A stretch of DNA of 64,000 nucleotides from an uncultured Collinsella sp. (GTDB lineage: Bacteria > Actinomycetota > Coriobacteriia > Coriobacteriales > Coriobacteriaceae), in contig CAKTWW010000001.1 of NCBI GenBank assembly GCA_934630855.1, positions 84,745 through 148,744 of the forward strand. The letters are read 5' to 3'. Below, in pieces: positions 7,623-15,971 of this stretch; the stretch's first letter is position 1; each line of letters opens with the position of its first letter. Made by a program: the position numbers and the translations under genes. The notes under the pieces were generated by a model, which saw only the letters and a program-made list of their open reading frames with translations, was not told where the DNA came from and made no database searches.

Positions 7623-9482
7623 ATGGCGATTCTTTTGGGATGCGATTCCGTCAGCCTAGAGTTTCCCACCAAGCATATTTTCGATAGCGTGACGCTCGGC
7701 GTGGGCGAGGGCGACCGTATTGGTATTGTCGGCAAAAACGGCGACGGCAAGTCGACGCTGCTGAGCGTACTCGCGGGCACGTTGGAGCCCGACGAGGGCC
7801 GCGTGACGCATCGCCGCGGCACCACGATCGGGCTGCTCGGCCAAAAGGACCAGCTTGCCGATACCGACACCGTGCATCATGCCGTCGTGGGCGACACGCC
7901 CGAGTACGAGTGGGCGTCGAGCCCCCGCACGCGCCAGATTCTTGCTGGCCTCATTAGCGATGTGCCCTGGGAGGGCACAGTGGGCGAGCTTTCGGGCGGC
8001 CAGCGCCGCCGCGTGGACCTCGTGCGCCTGCTGATCGGCGACTACGACGTGCTCATGCTCGACGAGCCCACCAACCACCTGGACATGCGCACCATCAACT
8101 GGCTCGCGCGCCATCTTAAGGCCCGCTGGCAGCGCGGCCAGGGCGCCATGCTCGTGGTCACGCACGACCGCTGGTTCTTGGACGAGGTCTGCACCAGCAT
8201 GTGGGAGGTCCACGATGGCCAGGTCGACCCCTTCGAGGGTGGCTACTCGGCATACATCCTGCAGCGCGTGGAGCGCGACCGCATGGCCGCCGTCACCGAG
8301 GAGCGCCGCCGCAATATGGCACGCAAGGAGCTCGCATGGCTGAGCCGCGGCGCCCAGGCCCGCTCCACCAAGCCCAAGTTTCGCGTGGAGGCCGCCCGCG
8401 AGCTCATCGCCGACGTGCCGCCCGTGCGCGACGAGCTGGAACTCAAGCGCCTGGCTGTGAGCCGCCTGGGCAAGCAGGTTATCGATGTCATCGACGTGGA
8501 TGCCGGCTATGCGGATGCCGACGGCGCGCCCAAGCAGGTGCTCTCCGACGTGACCTGGCTTATCGGCGCGGGCGACCGCTATGGCCTGCTGGGCGAGAAC
8601 GGCGCCGGCAAGTCCACGCTGCTCGACGTGATCCAGGGCAAGATCGCGCCCTTGCGTGGCCGTGTGAAGATCGGCCAGACGGTGCGCTTCGGCGTGCTGT
8701 CGCAGCAGCTCGAGGAGCTCGAGCCCTTTATGGGCGACACGATTCGCGAGGTGCTGAGCAACTACAAGAAGTATTACGTCATCGACGGCAAGGAGACCTC
8801 GCCCGAGAAGCTCTGCGAGCGCCTGGGCTTTACGACGCAGCAGCTCTGGAGCCGCATCGGCGACCTTTCGGGCGGCCAGCGCCGTCGCCTGTCGCTGCTG
8901 CTGACGATTCTGGACGAGCCCAACGTGCTCATCCTGGACGAGCCCGGCAACGATCTTGATACCGACATGCTGGCGATTGTCGAGGACCTGCTCGACGGCT
9001 GGCCCGGCACGCTGATCCTGGTGACGCATGACCGCTTTTTGATGGAGCGCGTGACCGACCAGCAGTGGGCGCTGCTCGACGGCCGCCTGACGCATATGCC
9101 CGGCGGCGTGGACCAGTACCTTCGCCTGTGCAACGCCACCGCCGAGGGTGAGCCCGTGGGCTCGCCGAGCGCCAAGACCGGCACGTTTGACACCGGTGCC
9201 GCAGCTGCGGCGGCCGAGAAGCCCAAGCCGAGCGGTCAGCCCAACGGCCTTTCCAATGCCGAGCGCCAGAAGCTCCGCCGCGAGGTGAGCTCGCTCGAGC
9301 GCAAGATGGAGACGCAGCGCGCCCGCGTGGAGGAGGCCGAGGCCGCGATGGCCCAGGTCGACCCCACCAACTACACGGCGCTCGGCGAGCAGCAGGCAAA
9401 GATCGACGAGGCTCACGCCGCCATGGACGAGCTGGAGATGGCGTGGCTCGAGGCGAGCGAGAAGCTCGAGGGCGAGGAGTAG
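7623..9482 (+). CDS. ABC-F family ATPase (Uup-like)
   Basis: A 619-residue soluble twin-ABC protein without membrane segments, the ABC-F class that acts on ribosomes or, for Uup, in DNA and ribosome metabolism. Domain 1 has Walker A GKNGDGKST (from about residue 37), signature LSGGQRRRV and EPTNHLDM; domain 2 has GENGAGKST (from about 324), LSGGQRRRL and a variant EPGNDLDTD. The C-terminal ~80 residues are a charged coiled coil after a low-complexity linker, as in Uup. ATG 7623 has AAGGAG at 7609-7614; upstream in-frame codons run through the pst terminator and repeat. Whether it confers antibiotic protection cannot be told. Confidence 0.9.
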   Translation: MAILLGCDSVSLEFPTKHIFDSVTLGVGEGDRIGIVGKNGDGKSTLLSVLAGTLEPDEGRVTHRRGTTIGLLGQKDQLADTDTVHHAVVGDTPEYEWASSPRTRQILAGLISDVPWEGTVGELSGGQRRRVDLVRLLIGDYDVLMLDEPTNHLDMRTINWLARHLKARWQRGQGAMLVVTHDRWFLDEVCTSMWEVHDGQVDPFEGGYSAYILQRVERDRMAAVTEERRRNMARKELAWLSRGAQARSTKPKFRVEAARELIADVPPVRDELELKRLAVSRLGKQVIDVIDVDAGYADADGAPKQVLSDVTWLIGAGDRYGLLGENGAGKSTLLDVIQGKIAPLRGRVKIGQTVRFGVLSQQLEELEPFMGDTIREVLSNYKKYYVIDGKETSPEKLCERLGFTTQQLWSRIGDLSGGQRRRLSLLLTILDEPNVLILDEPGNDLDTDMLAIVEDLLDGWPGTLILVTHDRFLMERVTDQQWALLDGRLTHMPGGVDQYLRLCNATAEGEPVGSPSAKTGTFDTGAAAAAAEKPKPSGQPNGLSNAERQKLRREVSSLERKMETQRARVEEAEAAMAQVDPTNYTALGEQQAKIDEAHAAMDELEMAWLEASEKLEGEE

Positions 9483-9488
9483 GCGAGG

Positions 9489-10259
9489 ATGATCAAGGCC
9501 GCGTTTTTTGATATCGACGGCACGCTGCTGAGCTTTGAGACGCACCGGATTCCGGCGTCGGCGCAGCAGGTGCTCGACAGCTTTCACGAGCAGGGGATCG
9601 CATGCGTCATTGCCACGGGTCGCCCGACCTACCAGATGCCGGATTGGCTGCTCGATCTTGGTTGGGATGCATACATTACGCTTTCGGGCCAGCATTGCTT
9701 TGACGCCGAGGGCGTCTATCGCAGCTGCGCCATTCATCCCGATGATGTGGCTGCGATCGTGCGCCAGGTGGCCGAGGGACGCTATGACTCGCTGTGCATG
9801 CAGGGCGAGAATTCGTTTGTGAACCGCCTGTCCAAACGCGTGGTGGCTGCTGCCGATAACGCGGGTATTTCCTACCACGAAGAGCCGTTTGAGCATGCTT
9901 TCGATGCGCCGGCCTACCAGTTCTGCGCTTTTGTGGACCCGGCTGACCAGGGCATTGTGAATGAGGCCCTGTCGCATTCGACAACCACGCGCTGGTGCGA
10001 TCTGTTCTGCGACATTATTCCGGCCGACGGTGGCAAGGACCTGGGTGTGGCGGCGACGCTCGAGCGCCTGGGTATCGACGCGAGCGAGGCGATCGCCTTT
10101 GGCGACGGTGAGAACGACCTGTCGATGTTCTCGGCCGTAGGCACGAGCGTGGCCATGGGCAACGCGCAGGAGACCGTCAAGGCCGCCGCGACCTACGTAA
10201 CGACCGCCGTAGACGACGACGGCATCTACAACGCTGCGAAGCACTTTGGCCTGATCTAA
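9489..10259 (+). CDS. Cof-type HAD phosphatase
   Basis: A 256-residue HAD hydrolase of the Cof/YbiV subgroup: motif I FDIDGTLLSF, motif II VIATGRPTY, and the late GDGENDLSMF motif followed by VAMGNAQETVKAAATYVT, the classical Cof C-terminus. The large insert between motifs II and III is the C2 cap. Such enzymes act on sugar phosphates, pyridoxal phosphate or flavin phosphates; the substrate is not readable. It starts six bases after the ABC-F stop with GAGG upstream, so the two genes are probably one transcript. Confidence 0.88.
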   Translation: MIKAAFFDIDGTLLSFETHRIPASAQQVLDSFHEQGIACVIATGRPTYQMPDWLLDLGWDAYITLSGQHCFDAEGVYRSCAIHPDDVAAIVRQVAEGRYDSLCMQGENSFVNRLSKRVVAAADNAGISYHEEPFEHAFDAPAYQFCAFVDPADQGIVNEALSHSTTTRWCDLFCDIIPADGGKDLGVAATLERLGIDASEAIAFGDGENDLSMFSAVGTSVAMGNAQETVKAAATYVTTAVDDDGIYNAAKHFGLI

Positions 10260-10273
10260 TTACGGACCGGCAC

Positions 10274-10323
10274 CCGGCACTTGGGGACGTTCCTTCTCGG
10301 CCGGCAGCTGGGGACACTCCTTG
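10274..10323. repeat. Dispersed repeat family G, copy 1
   Basis: Two tandem half-units, CCGGCACTTGGGGACGTTCC and CCGGCAGCTGGGGACACTCC, about 27 bases apart. The same double unit occurs at 47556-47607 and 59373-59420. Each half shares the GGGGAC core with the R-family repeat. Confidence 0.7.
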
Positions 10324-10415
10324 CACGCCGCACGCCACGTGCCGTGCGCCGGGGTGATGCGCTTCGCCCGCGCGTTTTGTGAAACACGGCTAACTTTTTA
10401 GTCAATGTAGTAAGA

Positions 10416-10430
10416 CATGGGCAACTTTTG
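10416..10430. promoter_or_regulatory. Candidate metal-regulator operator upstream of the MntR-like gene
   Basis: CATGGGCAACTTTTG lies ~65 bases upstream of the DtxR/MntR-like start and matches 14 of 15 bases of a site at 17010-17024 upstream of the predicted metal exporter. Assignment as an operator is inference from shared position and gene themes. Confidence 0.35.
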
Positions 10431-10492
10431 CGGTAAAGTAAGCCAAGGAAAGTATCCAAAGGCTAACTAGCAATCATCGCGAAAGGCGGCCC

Positions 10493-10882
10493 ATGGCCCT
10501 ACGTGAATCCGGAGAAGACTACCTCGAATCGATCTACGTTCTTTCGCAACGCCAGGGCATCGTGCGCTCGATTGACGTTGCGGAGTACCTCGGCGTGACC
10601 AAGGCGAGCGTGTCCAAAGCCATGGCGACGTTGGAGAACAACGGCTACGTCGAGATGGGCAAACGCGACGTGCATCTGACGGAGCGAGGGCTGGAGGTCG
10701 CCCGTCAAATGTGGGAGCGCCACTGCTTTTTTGTGGGTCTGTTGGAGGATGCAGGTGTTTCGGCCGAGGTGGCGTCGCAAGAGGGCTGCCACATGGAGCA
10801 TTGCCTGAGCGAGGAAAGCTTCGAGAAGCTAAGGGCGATGTTGGGCCGGGACGAGGTGACGGATCCAGCGACGGAATTCTAA
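10493..10882 (+). CDS. DtxR/MntR-family metal-dependent transcriptional regulator
   Basis: A 129-residue winged-helix repressor that binds Mn(II) or Fe(II). The N-terminal helix ESGEDYLESIYVL and recognition segment VTKASVSKAMATLENNGYV are family hallmarks. Likely metal ligands are Asp9 and Glu12 at the N-terminus, the His in WERHCFF, and the Glu/His of QEGCHMEHCLSEE. Length is like MntR (~140), without the SH3-like C-terminal domain of DtxR. ATG 10493 follows AAAGGCGG. The promoter region contains a 15-base motif shared with the gene at 17112, so the regulator may control that exporter and itself. Confidence 0.88.
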   Translation: MALRESGEDYLESIYVLSQRQGIVRSIDVAEYLGVTKASVSKAMATLENNGYVEMGKRDVHLTERGLEVARQMWERHCFFVGLLEDAGVSAEVASQEGCHMEHCLSEESFEKLRAMLGRDEVTDPATEF

Positions 10883-11159
10883 CGAACCCCTAGTAGGGCG
10901 GAGTTCGCGCAAAGCGCGAACCAGCGAAAGGGGATAGAGGGCCCAAACAATAACGCGCCCACTTCATCCCAAAGTCAACAAATCAACTCGCAGCGCCCCT
11001 TCAGCAGAACCGCCCTCGCATCCCAGAGAGGCGCGCCTCCCGCGCCGGAACGGCGCGGGACAGCGATCGGGACCCAAGGCCCTCTCAGCCAAGTCCATTT
11101 CAGACAAGGAACCCCGCCAGCAAGCGATGCCCAAGAACCGCCAACAACGTCACCGCAGG
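10883..11159. other. Intergenic region with small hairpins
   Basis: No gene is supported. Two perfect short hairpins are visible: GTTCGCGC/GCGCGAAC (10903-10921), probably the end of the regulator transcript although no T-run follows, and CCCGCGCCG/CGGCGCGGG (about 11039-11059). Confidence 0.45.
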
Positions 11160-11284
11160 CCGGGACCGGGTTTGGTTTTGAAAACATTCCGCAGACCAGA
11201 AGCGCCCCCGTTCGTAGCTCCGAAGGAGCAGAACGGGGGCGCTTCATTGGTCGAGGACGTTTTCAAAACCAAACCCGGTCCCGG
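11160..11284. repeat. Nested long palindrome between regulator and metal ATPase
   Basis: The outer arms (11160-11185 and 11259-11284) are perfect 26-base complements, CGGGACCGGGTTTGG...CCAAACCCGGTCCCG. An inner perfect stem is GAAGCGCCCCCGTTC with GAACGGGGGCGCTTC. It sits just beyond the stop of the minus-strand P-type ATPase. It could be a bidirectional terminator or a foldback mobile element. Confidence 0.75.
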
Positions 11285-11302
11285 CCGGAGGGACCACGAG
11301 TG

Positions 11303-13255
11303 CTACAGGTTCTTGACACCCATCGCGCGCATGGCGTTCAGAATGGCGATGATCGCCACACCCACGTCGCCGAACACGGCGAGCCACATGTTGGCGATGC
11401 CAAGCGCCGCAAGCACCAGAATCAGCAGCTTAATACCCAGCGCAAAGATGATGTTCTGCCAGACAATCGTCATCGTCTTGCGCGCCACACGGATAGCGCG
11501 GGCGATGTTGGACGGCTTGTCGTCCATGAGCACGACGTCGGCGGCCTCAATCGCGGCGTCCGAACCCATGGCGCCCATGGCGATTCCGACGTCCGCTCGG
11601 GTGAGCACGGGTGCGTCGTTGATACCGTCGCCGACAAAGGCGAGCTTGCCCTTGCCGTTCTCGGCCGAAAGCAGCGTCTCGACGCGCTCGACCTTGTCGC
11701 CTGGCAGCAGCTGCGCATGGAACTCATCGAGACCGAGCTGCTTGGCCACCGCTGCCGCCACTTCCTCGCGGTCGCCCGTGAGCATAACGGTGTGCTTGAC
11801 GCCGGCGGCGTGCAGGTCGCGGATTGTCTGCTCGGCATCGGCCTTAACGGTGTCGGCAATCACGATGTGGCCGGCGTACGCGCCACCGACCAGCACGTGC
11901 AGGATCGTGCCGACGACCTCGCAATTGGGGGTGTCGGCACCGGCCGCCGCGAGCATCTTGGCATTGCCGACGACGACGTGCTTGCCGTCGATGGTCGCCG
12001 TCACGCCGTGACCCGCGTCGTTGGCGGAGTCGCTCACGCGCTTGGGGTCGACCTCGCCCTGGTAGGCGGCGCGCACCGACTGCGCGATGGGGTGGTCGGA
12101 GAACGACTCGGCAAGGGCTGCAATCTCAAGGAGCGACTGCTCGGTATAGTCAGCCTCGGGATGTACCGCGACGACCGAGAACGTGCCGTTGGTGAGCGTG
12201 CCGGTCTTGTCGAAGACGACGGTGTCAACGTCGGCGAGCGTCTCGAGGTAGTTGGAACCTTTGATGAGAACGCCCAGCTTGGACGCGCCGCCGATGCCAC
12301 CAAAGAAGCTCAGCGGCACGCTGATCACCAGCGCGCACGGGCAGCTGACGACGAGGAAGGTCAAGCCGCGCAGGATCCAGTCGGACCAGGCGCCGGTGAC
12401 CAGACCGCCGCCGAGTGCGAGCACCGCTGCGGCGCCGGTGACGGCAGGCGTGTAGATGCGGGCGAAGCGCGTGATGAAGTTCTCGGTACGCGCCTTCTTT
12501 TCGCTGGCGTTTTCCACGAGCTCCAGGATGCGGCTGACGGTGGACTCGCCAAACGGCTTGGTGGTGCGCACGCGGATGAGGCCCGTCATGTTGATGCAGC
12601 CGCTGATGATATCGTCGCCGGACTTGGCGGGGCGGGGGACCGATTCGCCGGTGAGGGCAGCGGTGTCGAGCTGCGTCTCGCCGTCGACGATGACGCCGTC
12701 GATAGGCACGCGTTCGCCGGGCTTGACGACGATGACGGTGCCGACGGCGATGTCATCGGGGAAGACCTGCTCGAGCGTGCCGTCGGACTGCTCGACGTTG
12801 GCGTAGTCGGGTGCGATGTCCATCATGGCGCTGATCGACTTGCGGCTCTTGCCCACGGCGTAGGCCTGGAACAGCTCGCCGACCTGGTAGAACAGCATGA
12901 CGGCGGCGCCTTCGGCCATGTGCGGGTCGGCGTCGGGGAAGAGTACCATGGCAAACGCGCCGATGGTTGCGACGACCATGAGGAAACTTTCGTCGAAGGC
13001 CTTGCCGCGGCGGATGTTGTTAAACGCCTTTTGAAGGACGTCATGGCCGCCGATTAAAAACGGTACGAGGAACAGCACGAAGCTGGCGTAGATGTCGCCC
13101 GGCTCGCCGAACGCTGCAGTCAGGGCGCCAAGCTCCTCGAGGGCGTACACCACGGCAAAGATGCCCAACGCGACCAGGATGCGATTGCGCTTATGTTCGA
13201 GTGACTCTTTCTTCTTGCGCTTCTTCTTTTTCTTTTTGGGGTCGGCGGTCGCCAT
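11303..13255 (-). CDS. Heavy-metal P1B-type ATPase (ZntA/CadA-like exporter)
   Basis: A 650-residue membrane pump exporting soft divalent cations. Key motifs: metal-site SCPCAL in the membrane (about residue 305), phosphorylation site DKTGTLT (about 346), TGES in the actuator domain, HP in SDHPIAQ, and the hinge GDGINDAPVL. Unlike most ZntA proteins it has no N-terminal HMA domain; instead it starts with a Lys-rich tail (KKKKKKRKKK). A separate HMA protein is encoded just upstream. ATG 13255 has an AGG-containing site upstream. A CadC/SmtB-type operator lies 25-45 bases before the start. The CPC motif plus ArsR context favours Zn/Cd/Pb export over copper. Confidence 0.93.
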   Translation of the reverse strand: MATADPKKKKKKRKKKESLEHKRNRILVALGIFAVVYALEELGALTAAFGEPGDIYASFVLFLVPFLIGGHDVLQKAFNNIRRGKAFDESFLMVVATIGAFAMVLFPDADPHMAEGAAVMLFYQVGELFQAYAVGKSRKSISAMMDIAPDYANVEQSDGTLEQVFPDDIAVGTVIVVKPGERVPIDGVIVDGETQLDTAALTGESVPRPAKSGDDIISGCINMTGLIRVRTTKPFGESTVSRILELVENASEKKARTENFITRFARIYTPAVTGAAAVLALGGGLVTGAWSDWILRGLTFLVVSCPCALVISVPLSFFGGIGGASKLGVLIKGSNYLETLADVDTVVFDKTGTLTNGTFSVVAVHPEADYTEQSLLEIAALAESFSDHPIAQSVRAAYQGEVDPKRVSDSANDAGHGVTATIDGKHVVVGNAKMLAAAGADTPNCEVVGTILHVLVGGAYAGHIVIADTVKADAEQTIRDLHAAGVKHTVMLTGDREEVAAAVAKQLGLDEFHAQLLPGDKVERVETLLSAENGKGKLAFVGDGINDAPVLTRADVGIAMGAMGSDAAIEAADVVLMDDKPSNIARAIRVARKTMTIVWQNIIFALGIKLLILVLAALGIANMWLAVFGDVGVAIIAILNAMRAMGVKNL

Positions 13256-13277
13256 GATTCAAACCTCCCATTTGAAT

Positions 13278-13299
13278 GTATGAACACTCGCTCATATAA
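13278..13299 (-). promoter_or_regulatory. SmtB/CadC-type operator 1 (before the ATPase gene)
   Basis: ATGAACACTCGCTCAT within an AT-rich flank. It has the same half-sites (ATGAAC/ATGAGC) as the two operators at 14007 and 14042, giving the ATPase gene its own regulated promoter inside the operon. Confidence 0.7.
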
Positions 13300-13354
13300 T
13301 AACGCGAGCAAAGGCCGCGGCAGGCGCGGCCTTGCAGATCGGCGTAAACCTGGG

Positions 13355-13573
13355 CTAGCGAATGATCTCGCAGGCCGGCTCGGCGTCGGCGGTGAACTCA
13401 ACGACGCGGTCCAGGACCTCGTCGAACTCGGCGTCGTCGGCCTCGAGCGTCAGCTTTTGGGTCATATAGTTGACCGACACGGACTTGACGCCCTCGAGCT
13501 TGGCCAGCTCCTCCTGAAGCTCGCGCGCGCAGTTGGCGCAGTCGATCTCGTCGAGCTTGAACTGCTTTTTCAT
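13355..13573 (-). CDS. Stand-alone heavy-metal-associated (HMA) domain protein
   Basis: A 72-residue ferredoxin-like metal-binding protein. The metal loop is DCANCARE (CxxC), with the typical VKSVSVNYMTQKLTLEAD strand pair following. In most metal ATPases this module is fused to the N-terminus; here the adjacent ATPase lacks it, so this protein probably serves as a separate metallochaperone or detached regulatory domain. ATG 13573 is preceded by GGAAAGGAA. Confidence 0.88.
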   Translation of the reverse strand: MKKQFKLDEIDCANCARELQEELAKLEGVKSVSVNYMTQKLTLEADDAEFDEVLDRVVEFTADAEPACEIIR

Positions 13574-13636
13574 GATGGGTTCCTTTCCCTGTGTTAGCGG
13601 CCTGGGTGCCGGCCGCGCTGGTACCGTGGTTGGCTG

Positions 13637-13993
13637 TTATTCGCAGATGTGGCTCATGCCCTGGTTGAGCATGGTGTAGACGTGGTCGTCAGCGAGCGAG
13701 TAGAGGATGTTGCGGCCGTCGCGGCGGAATTTGACCAGGTGCGATTGTTTGAGCGTGCGCAGCTGGTGCGAGACCGCGGACTGCGAGGTTTCGGTCGCTT
13801 CGGCGATGTCTGCCACGCACAGCTCGCGGCCCATGAGGGCATAGAGGATCTTGATGCGCGTGGTGTCGCTGAAGACCTTGAACAGGTCTGCCAGGTCGTA
13901 GAGCAGCTCCTCGTCGGGCAGGTCCTCGGGCGAGCAGGTGGTGGGAACGACGGGTTCGAGGCTTGCCTTTGTTTCATCAGCGTGGTCGCCCAT
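13637..13993 (-). CDS. ArsR/SmtB-family metal-sensing repressor
   Basis: A 118-residue winged-helix repressor. ELCVADIAEATETSQSAVSHQLRTLKQSHLV is the CadC/SmtB DNA-recognition core, with a Cys in the alpha-3 ELCV position. The C-terminal helix DDHVYTMLNQGMSHICE has the Asp-x-His...His...Glu pattern of the alpha-5 zinc site (SmtB, CzrA). Metal binding should release DNA and derepress the pump. ATG 13993 follows AAGGATG. Two near-identical operators lie directly upstream, and a third before the ATPase gene, so the gene is probably autoregulated. Confidence 0.93.
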   Translation of the reverse strand: MGDHADETKASLEPVVPTTCSPEDLPDEELLYDLADLFKVFSDTTRIKILYALMGRELCVADIAEATETSQSAVSHQLRTLKQSHLVKFRRDGRNILYSLADDHVYTMLNQGMSHICE

Positions 13994-14006
13994 TGCAACA
14001 TCCTTT

Positions 14007-14028
14007 CATATGAACATGCGCTCATATA
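14007..14028 (-). promoter_or_regulatory. SmtB/CadC-type operator 2
   Basis: CATATGAACATGCGCTCATA, an imperfect palindrome immediately upstream of the ArsR gene, next to its ribosome site. Confidence 0.8.
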
Positions 14029-14041
14029 ACTTACTTCCGAG

Positions 14042-14063
14042 TATATGAGCGTATGTTCATATG
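14042..14063 (-). promoter_or_regulatory. SmtB/CadC-type operator 3
   Basis: TATATGAGCGTATGTTCATA, the inverted equivalent of operator 2, spaced 35 bases centre to centre. The pair would cover the ArsR promoter on one side of the helix face roughly every 3.3 turns. Confidence 0.8.
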
Positions 14064-14150
14064 TCAATATCGTTTAAGCAATTTGTCGTTTAAAAGATCG
14101 GAAAGCGCGAACGAGCTTCCGAAGCGAGTGGTTTTGATGGTCGTCGCCAG

Positions 14151-14399
14151 GGTGGGTGCCCCTGCGCCGTGCAAATATTGGAGTATTCTGCAATGATAGG
14201 GGGTCTGTTAATCTACTGAAGGTCTAATTATGCCGTTCAAGGGTTATCCAAGAGCTGTAAGGAGACAAGTTCTTCCTCAAATGTTGCCTAACGCACCCAT
14301 TCAAGAGTGATTTCGCTTCACATTTGGATCCACTCGGGGGTGATGGGTGCCCGGACCTGCTGAATACTCGAAATTTTGCACGTCGCTAGGGCACCCACC
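14151..14399. repeat. Foldback element with ~42-base imperfect arms
   Basis: The left arm (14151-14192) and right arm (14358-14399) are imperfect inverted copies sharing GGTGGGTGCCC, CGTGCAAA and GAGTATTC. The ~165-base interior shows no gene. The element ends at the 3' end of the nuclease-like gene and could be a miniature transposable element. Confidence 0.6.
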
Positions 14400-14402
14400 T
14401 TG

Positions 14403-15602
14403 TTAGCCGGCCCTGTTTCCAGACCCGAAGACCTTGCCCTCGGACGTGAGGCTTCTTGTTTGAGCGAATGATGGGCTGTCGGGTTCGACAGTTTGCATGT
14501 CATCAATTACCGGAACTTGGTTAATCGTCGGATCATCCAGCGTGATGCCTTCGAGCATTGCTTTTTCGAGATCGATCCGTTGGCGCTCCTCTGAATCCTG
14601 GCGAAGCTGCTTCTGGATTCGCTTTTTCTCCTCGATAAACCTTCTGAGCACAAACTGTCTCAGGTCCTCTTGCATGATTTGAAAGTCCTTTGGCAGGCGC
14701 GAGGGACGTATGCCCTCTTTTCGCTGGATCGCCTCCATAACCCTAACGAAAGCACTGGCGTGCATAAAGGAATGGCGGCTGACGGTGATGATTCCGTATC
14801 CCATGGACGCAAGTGCATTTTTGCGTTCTTCGTCGATGGCGCGGTCTTCTTCCGCGTCGTGATAGAAGCCGTTGTATTCGACGTCCGTGCGAGATCTCTT
14901 TAGATACGCATCCATAAAGAACTTTTTGCGTCGCGTGAGATTTTTCGCGGCAGCGGTGACTTGTACCTCGTAATCGGTTTCAATCCCCTTAATACCGAGC
15001 CCTCCTTCGCTTTTGGGCAGCGTAAGCATCATGACAAAGGCCGTCTCCATGGGAGAGCGGCAACCGTCACGTACGCATTGGATCGCTTTCCGGGCAAGGG
15101 TCAGTCCATCGCATCTGGTAATGGAATTAAAGAACTGCTTTAGCCTCTCAGTCGAGGTGAGGGCGCAGCGCTCGGTATAGGAGGTGGAAGAGTCGGTTCC
15201 AAGGGAGTAGGCGCCGCACAGTTCAAAGTAGTACTCCACCAGTTCGCGAAAAGAAAGATAAGTGGCGGCTTGAAGCGCGCAAAGCTCGATGCTGACAATG
15301 AAGATGCCATCTCCGAGCTCTATGAAGCGCGAACTCGAGAATCGCTTTGACGAAACGTGACATTGGCAGCCCATCGCGTAGCGCGCGTTCCTGCGATCGA
15401 ACACCATCACTTCGAGGGGATTGTTTGTATTGAGGGTGACATCATGTTTGGTGAGCCATGCCGTGGCTGTGTCGAGGAGCGTTCCGGTGGGGCATGATTT
15501 GTAAATCGCGGCGGGGCTACAGGGCTCGGTGACTTCCGCAGACACCAAGCACGCGGCCTGATAGACCGCTTTTGCCGTGGTATGTGACAATACGATACTC
15601 AT
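14403..15602 (-). CDS. Predicted restriction-endonuclease-fold protein, family copy 1
   Basis: A 399-residue protein without a name I can assign. The centre has a nuclease-like pattern: SPMET (183), an Asp in FFMDAY (231), VEYNG (241-245), then an R-x-x-x-L-x-x-MGY-x-I motif (260-271), resembling the DUF559/Vsr arrangement D...E-x-x-G...D..R...L...GY. The C-terminal ~110 residues are charged and probably helical. A paralogue at 23877 aligns over most of the length (PL-V, ELCG/EMCG, SP-E, GG-GL, VE-x-x-G, AL-x-MGY). No clear ribosome site was seen at ATG 15602. Possible roles are DNA nuclease, toxin or defence; none is demonstrated. Confidence 0.6.
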   Translation of the reverse strand: MSIVLSHTTAKAVYQAACLVSAEVTEPCSPAAIYKSCPTGTLLDTATAWLTKHDVTLNTNNPLEVMVFDRRNARYAMGCQCHVSSKRFSSSRFIELGDGIFIVSIELCALQAATYLSFRELVEYYFELCGAYSLGTDSSTSYTERCALTSTERLKQFFNSITRCDGLTLARKAIQCVRDGCRSPMETAFVMMLTLPKSEGGLGIKGIETDYEVQVTAAAKNLTRRKKFFMDAYLKRSRTDVEYNGFYHDAEEDRAIDEERKNALASMGYGIITVSRHSFMHASAFVRVMEAIQRKEGIRPSRLPKDFQIMQEDLRQFVLRRFIEEKKRIQKQLRQDSEERQRIDLEKAMLEGITLDDPTINQVPVIDDMQTVEPDSPSFAQTRSLTSEGKVFGSGNRAG

Positions 15603-15900
15603 GCTATGTATCGTGTCAGATAAGACTGTGCCGATGGCGCCGAGCGGTTAAACCGTATCAGGCGTCAAACCAAATGCTGTCCAAAAGCTTGACGCAATTA
15701 TGGGGCCGTTTGCCTTAAATAAACGTTTTCGCAGCTCAGATATAGCATAGAAATACGCACTTGCTGCACATTTAATATCGGCGCATCGCCATTCGGCAGT
15801 TAATTGCGTATCGAAAAACGACTGAAATCGCTCAAAATAAGGGTTCAGTATTTGCGAAGAGCCTGTCTGCCTATGAGAGCCTGTCTGCCTATAGAGCGCA
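15603..15900. other. AT-richer intergenic region with a short tandem repeat
   Basis: No gene is supported. GAGCCTGTCTGCCTAT occurs twice in direct tandem (15859-15874 and 15877-15892, 18-base period). Otherwise it should hold the promoter of the minus-strand nuclease-like gene; I could not place it confidently. Confidence 0.4.
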
Positions 15901-15940
15901 AAGCGGCCCCGCTGCGGGGTTTCTCGCTGCGGGGCCGCTT
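15901..15940 (-). terminator. Terminator hairpin of the exonuclease gene
   Basis: AAGCGGCCCCGC (15901-15912) pairs perfectly with GCGGGGCCGCTT (15929-15940), 32 bases beyond the exonuclease stop. The following T-run is weak. Confidence 0.65.
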
Positions 15941-15971
15941 GCGGGCAGGTCCGTGCTTGTCGCAGGCGTTG

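Noticed and set aside
7656-10244. An 862-codon open frame antisense to the ABC-F and Cof genes
   Set aside because: It runs against two well-supported genes with clear motifs; high-GC codon bias leaves the antisense frame open. The product is low-complexity Ala/Arg/His-rich without a domain.
11300-13057. A 585-codon plus-strand frame across the P-type ATPase
   Set aside because: Antisense shadow of the ATPase; composition is His/Asp/Ala-rich and no motif is present.
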